64,000 nt of DNA, taken from positions 70,591,426 through 70,655,425 of the forward strand of contig CM071570.1 of the NCBI GenBank assembly GCA_036426205.1. Reading direction: 5' to 3'. Positions within the stretch are counted from its first letter, which is position 1. Each line of letters begins with the position of its first letter. The notes below the pieces were generated by a model. That model was not told the DNA's origin. It did not search any database and was given only the letters and a program-made list of their open reading frames with translations. This stretch comes from Ascaphus truei (Eukaryota > Chordata > Amphibia > Anura > Ascaphidae). The translations under genes and the position numbers were made by a program. Positions 33,066-43,873 of this stretch are shown here, in pieces.

Positions 33066-33372
33066 AATGAATGTATTTATTTATTTTTAAAATGTTTTAC
33101 CAGGAAGTAAGCAAAAATGGAAGGTTCCAGGGCACTGCGGATTTGAAAAAATGTATTTGAACAGGCACAAAGTTTCAACCACCAGACGTGGTCTTTCTCA
33201 AGTGAAGATATAATACAAAACACATACAGTCCACTATTTATAGCCCATACCCCAGGTGTAGTCATTTAAAAACTTCTGGTCTCTCCCACTCATGTATCAG
33301 TCCCGTGCGCATGTGCGCGCACATCCATGATCAGGTCGCTTCCGAGTGACGTCATCATTGGGGCAAACCCTG
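33066..33372. repeat. LINE-A tail scrap and PLE-like hairpin region
   Basis: A short LINE-A tail (TTTTACCAGGAAGTAAGC) at 33070-33112 is followed by a hairpin motif on the minus strand (33171-33202): CTTGAGAAA, GACCAC, GTCT, GGTGGTT, GAAAC. The ACCAC/GTGGT stem is perfect. Confidence 0.5.
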
Positions 33373-34619
33373 CCTTACCAGGAAGTAATACATTGAGAGT
33401 TACCTCTCGTTTTCTAGTATGTCCTGGGCATAGAGTTAAGATGACAAATAATACATGGTTACAATGTGCACAGTAAGAGAAAGAGGAGCGGACAGATACT
33501 TTGCTGAACCTTGGGCCCATGAACAGTCTTTTGGAGTCAGATCTCAGATGATAAGTGCTGCATGGTAGGAGTGAGGAACTTGTTCAGGTAGATGTGTAGC
33601 TTGCAAAACAGAGAAAACCAGTAACCTCCTAATTTATATACCCCCAAAGTAACCACAATATATATTTTTGCATATGAATGTCAAAATGGAGTGCTACTGG
33701 GCATGGCAATATATAGTTACAATCAAGGACAGAACATAGAACACAGACAGAGCCCAATGCTACTTCCAATGACACAGATACACAGTAAAGTACATATATA
33801 TATATATATATATATGTGTATATCTAAACTAAAAACATATGGTAATTTAGTTGGATTCTTTGGCCAAAGTATCTTAAGCCTGCACACCAAACGCCAAGGT
33901 AGACCAAATCTGTGCAGGTTAAACTAAGAACTATGCAGCTAATCACAACAGCTTTATTATAAAGTTTTCTTCCTGGTATTATACAAGCTATTAAGAATTG
34001 TATTAGTGTTGGGACCTGCACAGATTTGGTCTACCTTGGCGTTTGGTGTGCAGGCTTAAGATACTTTGGCCAAAGAATCCAACTAAATTACCATATGTTT
34101 TTAGTTTAGATATACACATATATATATATATATATATATGTACTTTACTGTGTATCTGTGTCATTGGAAGTAGCATTGGGCTCTGTCTGTGTTCTATGTT
34201 CTGTCCTTGATTTTAACTAGATGTGTAGCTTGCCCAGAAAGTATTTGAAGGCAAGACAGGAGAGATGAAATTTGCGCCTAGACTCACGTGATGACCAATC
34301 TAGTTCTTTGAAGATTTCGCAGTGATGTGTGTTGTAGCTGCATTGGAGAACAAAACGGCATATTGAATAGTAGAGGGTATCAAGTTTTCTTAGGTGGGTT
34401 TGGGGTGCCGAGCCGTATACTATGTCCCCATAGTCGATAATTGGCATTAGCATCTGCTGTGCGATACGCTTTCTGACAAGCAGACTTAGGGAGGATTTGT
34501 CCCTGTAAAGTACACCTAGTTTGGCATAGGTTTTGGATGTCAGGGTATTAATGTGCATCCAAAATGTTAAATGGGAGTCAAACCATATGCCCAAGTATTT
34601 AAAACTAGTAACAATTATT
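33373..34619 (-). mobile_element. LINE-A copy 2, 3' half, split by an insertion
   Basis: LINE-A sequence runs 33373-33604 and resumes at 34218-34619. Minus-strand codons in the second part give GIWFDSHLTFWMHINTLTSK, then KRIAQQMLMPIIDYGDIVYG and CNYNTHHCE-like blocks, matching LINE-A copy 1 from about 11755 to 12120. The first part is the 3' UTR and C-terminus. It is 5'-truncated at 34619, where PLE sequence begins. Confidence 0.85.
33605..34217. mobile_element. 613-bp foldback insertion with 16-bp TSD
   Basis: The insertion lies between exact copies of TAGATGTGTAGCTTGC (33589-33604 and 34218-34233); LINE-A copy 1 has a single such site, which confirms the duplication. Order: 116-bp leader (33605-33720), arm of 198 bp (33721-33918), spacer of 96 bp, inverted arm (34015-34212), then five bases. 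The arms look essentially identical, including a (TA)n tract in each. There is no coding capacity. The layout parallels the 3226-5387 insertion. Confidence 0.85.
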
Positions 34620-35183
34620 GGTGAATTTTTGCAGGACCATCCATCTACGGTCAGCAGGAGGGCAAGAAATTTGAACGATGTTTTGGTTCATAGCCACTTT
34701 GATGAAGAGGTCAAGAGGACCTGGATACCCCCGAAACCACAAGGGTCATTCAAATGTGGCAAATGTAAGGCCTGTGATCACATACTTACCACCAGAACAT
34801 TCTCAAATTGGAATGGAACCCAGACTTATAACATCAGAAAGTTTATTAATTGTCAGACCACAGGCGTTATATATAAAGCCATTTGCGACTGTGGCAAAGT
34901 ATATGTTGGCAAGACCTGCCACCCATTTAAGGTGAGGGTCTTGGAACATATGGGTTCCATACGCAATAAAACAGACAAACCTCTAGCGCGACATATTAAT
35001 TCTGTTCACCAAGATAAACAAACAATTGTTAAGTTTATTGGTATGGACCAATTCTCAATGGACCGTAGACATGAGGACTGGGACACAGTTCTGTTACAAA
35101 AAGAGGCAAGATGGATATATACAGTACAGACACTATCGCTCAAAGGTTTGAATGAGGGATTTATGTTTACCTCGTTCATCTAA
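34620..35183 (+). pseudogene. PLE C-terminus: zinc-finger and GIY-YIG endonuclease
   Basis: About 187 codons remain. The linker VSRRARNLNDVLVHSHF is followed by KCGKCKACDH (Cys-rich finger) and the endonuclease GVIYKAICDCGKVYVGKTCH, with the VIY and YVG halves of the GIY-YIG signature, then KVRVLEHMGSIRN containing the Arg and Glu positions, and PLARHINSVH. It ends LSLKGLNEGFMFTSFI, the usual GLN-type end of PLE proteins. The endonuclease makes the nick that primes PLE integration. The reverse transcriptase is missing because of 5' truncation; this part of the frame itself is open. Confidence 0.85.
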
Positions 35184-35958
35184 GATCACGTCAACTGACC
35201 CAGGGCACATATGAGTACAATTGAATATACTGATAGTGGCATAGGAGTGTCCCCCCCTTTAATAATAAGGGGTATATATTCTATCTCTTGTATATATACT
35301 TACCTGCTACTTACCTCTATTGTTGTACAGTAATGTGTTACCCAGCAATCACATTTTGTTACACCGTGACTCCATACTGTATATTTTTAACTGTCGGTCA
35401 ATCACACTGTACACAGTGTCACACAGCTAAGTTACATCAAGTGTATGATACACCCATCTACATTATACCACAGGGCCAATTCCACCTGCCATTTTTATTT
35501 GTTATTTACTATTCCTTATAACAGGTTAGATATGAATTCTACCACATCTGAATTCTGTATGCATCATTTACAGAAGATGAGTATGCTATAACCTGATTAA
35601 GTTTCATCCATGTTGATAGAGAGTCTTTATTATATTTCATCTCAGGGGCTAATACTGTATTTTTACCCCATTATCATGTTCACAATTCGCTGACCATCAG
35701 GAGTATTATACACTGATTGCAGAGATCATGTACAGCAGTGCAGTTTACGATAACTTATGCACTGCTGCAGCTGAGATTGTGACTACATCAAGTGCATTTA
35801 TTTAAGGAGAGTCTAGGTTTATCAGTGAGTGATGTATTAGTGACTTTTCAATAGCACTGCATGGACACACCTCCAGGAAGAAACTTCCAGCCAATGAAAA
35901 CACTGCAATGCATATATAAGTTTTACTATGATCTATGGGACTTCCCCCTCACAGTTAG

Positions 35959-35993
35959 CCTTGAGAAAGCGTTTCTAATCGCGAAACGCGCGT
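35959..35993 (+). other. Hairpin motif (copy 6)
   Basis: CCTTGAGAAA, GCG, TTTCTAAT, CGC, GAAACGCGCG, located 776 bases after the PLE stop. An alternative 7-bp pairing of GCGTTTC with GAAACGC is also possible. Confidence 0.6.
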
Positions 35994-36494
35994 GTCGGCA
36001 TCTGTCACGTGCACGCGCGCCGTCGGTACTCACGTGGTAGCATTATCGAGTTGCAGAGCAAACAGCTGCCAGACGGCTTACGTGTACTCCCTTCAATGTT
36101 GGGCAGGAGTCTTTGTGGTGACTCGGTGACGCATGGTGAGGCGAGGGCTGCTTGATTTCCCTTGTTATTTTGTTGCATTAGTGTAACCAGCACTCCTATC
36201 GGTGGAAGCACATTCATCAATATGTGCATAGGCATTCCAACAGCCACACCATTCTTTGGGGTATATTAGCCACGGCGTTTGCATTTATGAGTGGTATTAG
36301 CTCTCTGTATTTATGGACTTCATTAGCTAGTACCCAGGTGATTTATATGTGAATTAATATGGTGCATATGTGACTGATTTACCTTCACTAGATCTATATA
36401 CCATATGCTCATTGAGCAGTTTACCAACAGTGGGTTCAGTGTTGCTTTGTGACAGTATTATAACAGTGTCTCTATCTTATTCAGTATCCACCAA

Positions 36495-36958
36495 GGAACC
36501 TTTTCTTGCACATTAGATAGGTTTCTTCCCAATATACACAGCTTTATAGTGGCATTAGCACTCCTGACAGTGGAAGCACATTCATTAATATGTGCACAGG
36601 TATACTAACAACCACACTGCCTGTAGGAGTCTTTGAACCTCTGCACATTGTGTTCTGTGTTTAACAGCCTACTCCTTTACTATTTCGGAAGCTAATTAGT
36701 TGCTGTTAGGTGACTACATGTACCCACCATGAAACCTTTTTCTGCATACTAGATAGGTTTCTTTCGACCATACACAGCTTTATAGTGGCATTAGCACTCC
36801 TGACAGTGGAAGCACATTCATGAATATGTGCACAGGTATACTGACAACCACACTGCCTATAGGAGTCTATGAGCCTCTGCACATTGTGTTTAGTGTTTAA
36901 CAGCCTACCCCTTTACTATTCTGGAGCTAACCAGTTGCTGTTAGGTGGCTACATGTTG
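36495..36958. repeat. 236-bp tandem repeat in PLE tail
   Basis: GCTTTATAGTGGCATTAGCA at 36541 recurs at 36777, and the AGATAGGTTTCTT block before it recurs at 36750. Identity is high over about 180 bp. A more diverged unit (GTGGAAGCACATTCATCAAT) lies at about 36200-36255. Confidence 0.85.
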
Positions 36959-37481
36959 GATTGTAGAGAAAGTCTATACTTTCCATCTATGGATTTAGCA
37001 AAGTGAGCACACACTGGTGTGATATATTGATCTTTTTGTCTGTACCTAGCATATTATGATCTATTTGACATTTCACATTTACTATCTGGGACATGTCTGA
37101 CACCTGAGACAGGTTTTGAACAGTCCCTCACTGGTACCAGCGTACATCTAATTAACCACTAATAGGGATTACTGTATACCGGCTCCCTGGGACAGTTTGA
37201 TTCAATTAAACTCAAATTGTCGCCTTATTTAGTTACCCGGAATATCATAGTTACATAGTTAGATAGTTACATAGTAGATGAGGTTGAAAAAAGACGTACG
37301 TCCATCAAGTTCAACCTATGCTAAATTTAGACAACAGATACTTTATTCTATATCTATACTTACTTATTGATCCAGAGGAAGGCAAACAAAAAACCCCATT
37401 AAGGGGAAACATTAATTCCTTCCTGACTCCAAGAATTGGCAATCGGATTAATCCCTGGATCAACATCCTTCCCATGTATAC

Positions 37482-40404
37482 TTATTTGGTATATCCCTGT
37501 ATACCTTTCCTATCTAAAAAGATGTCCAACCTTTTTTTGAACAAATCTATTGTATCTGCCATCACAGTCTCCATGGGTAATGAATTCCACATTTTAACTG
37601 CCCTTACTATAAAGAACCCTTTCCTTTGTTGCTGGTGAAATTTCCTTTCCTCCAACCTTAAGGGAAGGCCCCGAGTCCTTTGTACTGCCCGTGGGATGAA
37701 TAGTTCTTTTGAAAGCTCCTTGTATTGTCCCTGAATATATTTGCATATAGTTATCATATCCCCTCTTAGACGCCTCTTTTCTAATGTAAATAAATCTAAT
37801 TTAGCTAGCCTCTCCTCATAAGTTAGAATGTCCATCCCCTTTATTAATTTGGTGGCTCTTCTCTGCACTCTTTCTAGTTCCATAATGTCTTTTCTTAGGA
37901 TTGGTGCCCAAAATTGTACTCCATATTCAAGGTGTGGTCTTACTAATGCTTTGTAAAGGGGCATAATTATGTTTACTTCTCTTCCATCCATTGCCCGTTT
38001 GATGCAAGATAAGATCTTGTTTGCCTTTGCAGCTACTGCATGACATTGGGCACTATTGCTAAGCCTGCTGTCTACAAGCACTCCTAAATCCTTCTCCATC
38101 AAGGATTCCCCCAATATATCTCCATTTAATTTGTAAGTCGCCTTTTTATTCTTGCATCCCAAATGCATAACCTTACATTTATCTGCATTAAACCTCATTT
38201 GCCATTTACCTGCCCAAGTTTCCAGTCTCTCCAAGTCCTTCTGAAGAGAAATTACATGCTGCTCTAATTCTATTACCTTACACAATTTAGTATCATCAGC
38301 AAAGATGGGGACTTTGCTCTCGATCCCAACCTCAAGGTCATTAATAAACAAGTTAAAAAGCAGGGGTCCCAGTACCGATCCTTGAGGTACTCCACTCACG
38401 ACTTTAGCCCAACCTGAAAAAGTTCCATTTATGACAACCCTCTGTTATCTGTCCTTTAACCAGTTTTCAATCCAGGTGCATATATTATTACTGAGTCCAA
38501 TTTTCTTAATTTTGTACAACAACCTCTTGTGTGAAACCGTATCAAAAGCCTTTGCAAAATCTAAGTAGACCACATCAACTGCATTACCCTGGTCTAAATT
38601 CCTACTTACCTCCTCAAAGAAACAAATAAGGTTAGTTTGGCAAGATCTATCCTTCATAAATCCATGCTGACTATTACTAATAATTTTGTTTTCCATTAGG
38701 TATTCCTGAATATTATCCGTATTAAACCTTCAAGTAGTTTCCCTACTATTGAAGTCAGGCTTACAGGTCTGTAATTCCCCGGGTGTGATCTAGCTCCCTT
38801 TTTAAATATAGGCACCACATCTGCTTTACGCCAATCTTGTGGTACTGAGTCTGTGGAAATGGAGTCCTTGAATATTAAATATAATGGTTTTGCTATTACT
38901 GAGCTTAACTCCTTGAGAACTCTTGGATGTATGCCATCGGGGCCAGGTGCTTTATTTACTTCATTTTTTCAAGTCGCTTATGAACTTCTTCCTCAGTTAA
39001 CCAATTAATCATTAATATGGAGGTTGTGGCTTCCTCCTGTGGCGCTACTATTGAACTTGATTCTTCCCTGGTAAACACAGAGGCAAAGAATTTGTTTAAT
39101 ACCTCTGCTTTTTCCTTATCTCCAATAATCTGCCTAACCATCTCACACTGAAAGGGTCCTATATTTTCTTTTCTCATTTTTTTGTTATTATGGTACTTAA
39201 AGAACTTTTTAGGGTTGACCTTACTTTCTATTGCAATCCTTTTTTCATTATCCATTTTTGCCAATTTAATTGCCCTTTTGCAATTTTTGTTACATTCCTT
39301 ATAATTCTGATACGATGTCTCTGTCCCTTCTGACTTAAAGAATCTAAAAGCCTTCCTCTTCTTGTCCATTTCCTCTCTTACCTGTTTATTTAGCCACATT
39401 GGTTTTGACTTATTTCTTTTATACTTATTACCCAAGGGTATACACTGATAAGTGTGCTTTTCTAACAATGTTTTAGAGACTGACCATTTATCTTCTACAT
39501 TTTCCCCTGCAAAAACATCATCCCATTGTATTACTACTAGATTACACCTCAGTTTATTAAAATCTGCCTTTCTAAAGTTTAAAGTCTTTGTTGAACCCAA
39601 GTAATCTGTTTTTTGATAATTTATCATGTTATGATCACTGTTACCCAAATGTTCCAGGACTTGAATATTTGTTATCACTCCTACATTGTTTGATATGACC
39701 AAATCCAGAACTGCCCCTCTCCTGGTTGGTTCCTCAATAATTTGGGTCATATAATTATCTTTTAGCACCTCCAAAAACCTGTTTCCTTTTGTTGTAACGC
39801 TAATCTTATTGCCCCAGTCTATGTCTGGATAATTAAAATTCCCCATTATGCAAACATGACCCAGTTTTGATGCCTTCTCCATTTGCATATGTATTTTAGC
39901 TTCCTCAATCTCACAGATATTTTGTGGTTTATAGCATATTCCCACAAACATTTTCTTTATACTTTTACCTCCACTGCTAATTTCTATCCACAAGGTCTCT
40001 ACATTTTCATCATTCCCTTCATAGACATCATCCCTTATAATAGGTTTTAGATCTGGTTTAACATATAGACATACTCCACCTCCCCTTCTATTTGTTCGAT
40101 CCTTCCGAAAAAGAGAATACCCCTTTAAATTAACTGTCCAGTCATGAGTTTCATCCCACCATGTTTCAGTAATGCCTATGATATCATACTGCTCCCTTGT
40201 AGCTATTAATTCAAGCTCCCCCATTTTATCTGTCAGGCTTCTTGCATTAGCAAGCATGCATTTAAGTTTTTTTTCAGCCTGTACTATTATCTTATCTGCT
40301 CCTTCCTTTCTGCTCCCACTTGGTTTAATCTTTAGAAGTTTTCTAGTATTATCTCTATTTACTATGGGTATCTCACTGCTTATCAAACTTGCACTTGCCC
40401 CCAT
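37482..40404 (-). pseudogene. CR1 ORF2: APE endonuclease and reverse transcriptase, lightly broken
   Basis: Endonuclease part (40404-38956): ANARSLTDKMGELE, GITETWW, RRGGGVCLYV, GICYKPQN, MGNFNYPDIDWG and LGNSDHNMI. The conserved Asp of GDFN is Asn here, which should impair nicking. One lost A near 38957 shifts the frame; NKAPGPDGIHP and NYRPVSLTSIVGKLLEG follow. A second shift occurs near 38730, then YLDFAKAFDTVSH, an in-frame TAA at 38445-38447, SGVPQGSVLGPLLFNLFIND and IFADDTKLC (catalytic DD intact), and the thumb and C-terminus to KRLDIFLDRKGIQGYTK. Two frameshifts, one stop and one catalytic change make this copy inactive. Confidence 0.9.
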
Positions 40405-40481
40405 TCTACCTCCATACCACCTTGTATCCTCATCTATTCCATTTAGTTCATTATCTGTTTCATTCCCCTCCCCCCTCCATC

Positions 40482-41539
40482 CTAGTTTAAAATCTCCTCC
40501 AACCTTTTTAGCATTCTCCCCCCTAGCACAGAAGATCCCTCTTCATTGAGGTGCAATCCGTCCCTAGAATATAGATGGCACCTCTCAGAAAAGGAGTCCC
40601 AGTGCTCTAAAAACCCAAACCCCCCTTCCTACACCACTTTCTTAGCCATTCATTAACCTCCCTGATCTCTGACTGTCTCCCTGCGGTAGCGCATGGCACT
40701 GGTAGTATTTTAGAAAATACTACCTTGGAGGTCCTTGCCTTAAGCTTTTGGCCTAGATCCCTGTAATCATTTTTTAGGACCCTCCATCTTTCTCTAACTT
40801 TGTCATTGGTGCCAACATTTACCAAGACCGCCGGGTCAATCCGAGCCCCCCCCAACAATCTGTCTACCCGATCTGCAATGTGCCGAACCCGAGCACCCGG
40901 GAGACAACAAACTGTTCGGTTCATGCGGTCCCGGCAACAGATTGCCCTATCTACCTTCCTAATAATGGAGTCCCCTACCACCACAATCTTTCTTTGCATC
41001 TGAGCATCCTGAGTCCCCACTGTGCTGGAGGAATTATTCCCCTGGCTGCTAGAGGAATTAGTCTCACCCAGCCTTGCCATTTCTGCCCCAACATTCCCAA
41101 TATCTTCACTCAACATGGCAAATCTATTGGGATGTGTCAGCTCAGAAATGACCTGCCTCTCCCTATTGCCCCTGCTTCCCCTTCTAACTGTCACCCAGTT
41201 ACCTACCTGCTCCTCACTAACAACAACTAAGCTACCTACCTGCTCCTCACTAAAAGCGCCACCATCTGTACCACTAATCGAAGCAAGGACCTGCTCAGTG
41301 AGCTCTAATTTCCTTTCAAGATTGCCAATGTCCCTCAATATTGCAAGTTGCCTCTTCAGATCAGCAATCTCTGATTCTAAAGAGGCCACCTGCTCACACT
41401 TCTCACAGCGGTATGCTCCTTGGAACAGCTGCTCCAAGTGAACATACATGTGGCAAGATGTGCATTGAGTGGCATTTTCAATCCTGATCATTCTAGCAAC
41501 TATGAAGTTTAGAAGTACTAACAGTAAACTGTACTTCAA
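40482..41539 (-). pseudogene. CR1 ORF1: Cys/His finger, coiled coil and SGNH esterase
   Basis: Residues 26-48 carry CTSCH...H...CEKC, a PHD-like zinc-finger pattern. Residues about 50-85 form a Leu/Glu coiled coil (LESEIADLKRQLAILRD). An SGNH/GDSL esterase begins with VVVGDS (Ser about 191) and has VNVGTND at about 240-246. The finger and esterase domains are established for CR1-group ORF1 proteins, which bind element RNA and perhaps act on lipids. The open frame stops at 40607 because a G-run (about 40612-40620) is out of register. In the shifted frame HLYSRDGLHLNEEGSSVLG continues to a stop at 40482, supplying the catalytic DxxH. The start at 41539 is the first Met of the open frame. Confidence 0.85.
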
Positions 41540-41577
41540 TAACTATACCTTGTTTAACTGCTTCCTTGTTCAAACTG

Positions 41578-41984
41578 CTTCTGGTTCTAACTGCACACAC
41601 TTTAACCAACCAGCACTTCAATCAACCACACAGATCAATCAGTACACGCAAGCTCAGGATTCGTTAGAAGCCCCTGTTTAAATAGGGACACCCACCAGGT
41701 GTGTTAGGTTATCAATTAACTAACCCCACCCACTGCAGGTGTATTAGGCCAGCCAATTAACCAACCACACCCACTCTGCCTCAGGCAGGAGAAAGGGAAA
41801 AAAAAGTTACAGGCTTCAAATTACAGCACACTTTAAAAATAGATTAACCCACTGCACACTCCCCCAAAACAGCCACCCCTGCTAGTATACCCAGTACTTC
41901 CCTTTCCTTCTGGTTCTAACTGCACACACTTTAACCAACCAGCACTTCAATCAACCACACAGATCAATCAGTACACGCAAGCTC
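41578..41984. repeat. 78-bp direct repeat in CR1 5' region
   Basis: 41578-41655 and 41907-41984 appear identical (start CTTCTGGTTCTAACTGCACA, end ACACGCAAGCTC). The period is 329 bp, and the second copy coincides with the outer end of the element. This looks like a partly duplicated 5' UTR or promoter unit. Confidence 0.85.
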
Positions 41985-42138
41985 CTATAGATCATATATA
42001 TTCATCATAGGGTATCATATATGTGTGTCATTTGTTGAATTTTAACACCCATTATTTTAATTAGTATAGCATTAAAAATTATTTTTAATTTTCACATCAT
42101 ACATCAGGGGGTATTGAGTGCTTATAGTGGGTTCTTGC

Positions 42139-42675
42139 TTCTTTAATACTTATCCACTACGCAAAATAAGGGTACGGGGTGCCAATCTTCCATGGGTTAC
42201 AACTGACCTTATTACACTCTACCAGCTCAGGGATACCTTTTGGAAAAGCTACAAATTAACTGGCACTACCAAGGATCTCAATCACTACAGATGCCTGCGG
42301 AACATGTGCACAAGGCAAACAAGGCTCGCAAAAGCACAATATTACTCTGACAATCTCCACCCAAATACATCAAACCCAGCTAACTTCTGGAAGGTTATCA
42401 ACAATATATTCCAGCCTCCTAACCATCAACAACCAAGTAATATCACTAAGGGGGATATTACTCTGACAAACCCCTCTGACATTGCAAATGCATTCAATGA
42501 TTACTTTGTGGGGTGTGCCACTAACTTATTAGCGAAACGCAGCCCAAACCACAAACCTGAATCTCACCCTGGGAGTGCCCACATAGCCCCACCCCTTCCC
42601 AACACTGTCCACAATTTTCAATTTGGCCCAGTATCTGAAGAGGAGATTACACAAGCACTCCTCAAACTAAAACTA
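42139..42675 (+). pseudogene. LINE-A copy 3, endonuclease-RT linker fragment
   Basis: Codons RKIRVRGANLPWV through NHYRCLRNMCTRQTR, NPANFWKVINNIFQPPNHQQ, ITLTNPSDIANAFNDYF and VSEEEITQALLKLKL match LINE-A copy 1 from about 10336 to 10855. The frame is open. It ends abruptly at a junction with an inverted LINE-A piece. Confidence 0.85.
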
Positions 42676-43873
42676 CAGTCTTGTTAGTGTTTAAAAACAG
42701 TTTGTTTTGGGAAATCCAATTTTCAAGCCTCCAAAAGTTAGATTGAAGTATGTGTCAGAGAGGCTAGGGCTGTGTGCATATAAGATTGTGTCATCTGCAT
42801 ACATGTGTATTGAAACTCCCTTACAACCTGTAAGAAGATCATTGATGAACACTGAGAAGAGTAGTGGCCCCAGAACATAGCCTTGCGGGACACCACAGGT
42901 GATATCCAGGGGGTTGGAGTTAGAGCCTGAGATGGACACATGTTGGGATCTTCCTAATAGGTAGGACTGAAACCAGTTTAAAGCATGCTTCCCTATTCCA
43001 GAGCTCTGGAGTTTGTTAAGCAGGATAGCATGATCAACTGTATCAAAAGCCTTTGCAAAATCTAGGAATACTGCATCAGTGAGTTGTCCCCGTTCCATTC
43101 CACACTGGATTTCATTGCAAACTTTTAGCAGGGTAGTTACCGTGGAGTGTTTGGGACGAAAGCCAGATTGGAATTGGCTAGGGAAATTTGTCTTGGTGTA
43201 GTAGTCGTTTAATTGGGAGTGGACACATTTTTCCATGACTTTGGATAGAATTGGGAGAAGTGAGATTGGTCTGTAGTTTGAGACAGTGTTTTGGCCCCAC
43301 TTTTGAAGATTGCGACAACTCTGGCAGTTTTCCAGGTCTTAGGGATATAGCCTGCAGACAGGATAGAGTTGACTATGGAAGCAATTGGTTTGGCAATGGC
43401 TGGGGCACCAAGTCGTAGGAACCTAGATTGTAGCAAGTCAGGTCCGCATTGGCTGCTTAGTTTTAATTTGAGGAGCGCTTGTGTAATATCCTCTTCGGAT
43501 TCTGGGACAAATTGAAAATTGTGAGCAGTGTTGGGAGAAGGTGGGGCTATAATCGTACTCACAGAATGAGGTTCATGTTTGTGGTTTGGGCTGCATTTCA
43601 CTAATAAGTTAGTAGTACACCCCACAAATTAATCATTGAATGCATTGCAGTGGGTTTTGTCAGAGTAATATCCTCCTTAGAGATAGGTTGTTGATGGCTA
43701 GAAGGCTGGAATATATTATTCATAACCTTCCAGAAGTTAGCTGAATTTGATGTATTCTGGTGAAGACTGTCAGAGTAATATTGTGCTTTTACATGTCTTG
43801 TTTGCCTTGTGCACATATTCTGCAGACATCTATAGTGATTAAGATCCTTGGTAGTGCCAATTACTTTGTAGAT
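42676..43873 (-). pseudogene. LINE-A copy 4, linker through RT palm
   Basis: The minus strand covers the region equal to copy 1 positions 10428-11640. It includes NFWKVMNNIFQPSSHQQP, GYIPKTWKTARVVAIFKSG, FRPKHSTVTTLLKVCNEIQ, FLDFAKAFDTVDHAILL, ITCGVPQGYVLGPLLF and MYADDTILY. It is frameshifted near 43605-43620 and near 43209-43290. The Gln-Gly-Ser of motif B is Gln-Gly-Tyr. The piece is truncated at both ends and abuts copy 3 tail to tail. Confidence 0.85.

Larger units (their letters stand above)
34620..37246 (+). mobile_element. 5'-truncated PLE with 2-kb 3' region
   Basis: PLE codons start where LINE-A ends (34619/34620). The frame closes at 35183, and a 2-kb non-coding region follows with the hairpin motif at 35959 and a 236-bp tandem repeat at 36495-36958. 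The right limit is placed where the CR1 3' end begins; the true PLE end is not marked by a clear duplication. Confidence 0.6.
37247..41984 (-). mobile_element. Near full-length CR1 LINE
   Basis: It runs from a 5' region at 41984 through ORF1 and ORF2 to the 3' end at about 37247. The 3' end has the CATAGTTA-type repeats and the GTTGAAAAAAGACGTACGTC stretch known from tetrapod CR1 elements. Few disruptions are present for its length, so it is a fairly young copy. The 5' part contains a 78-bp direct repeat with a 329-bp period. Confidence 0.9.

Noticed and set aside
40172..41441. Plus-strand frames of 116-139 codons opposite the CR1 ORFs
   Set aside because: They are antisense shadows of the CR1 ORF1 and ORF2 start; the minus strand carries all recognised motifs.
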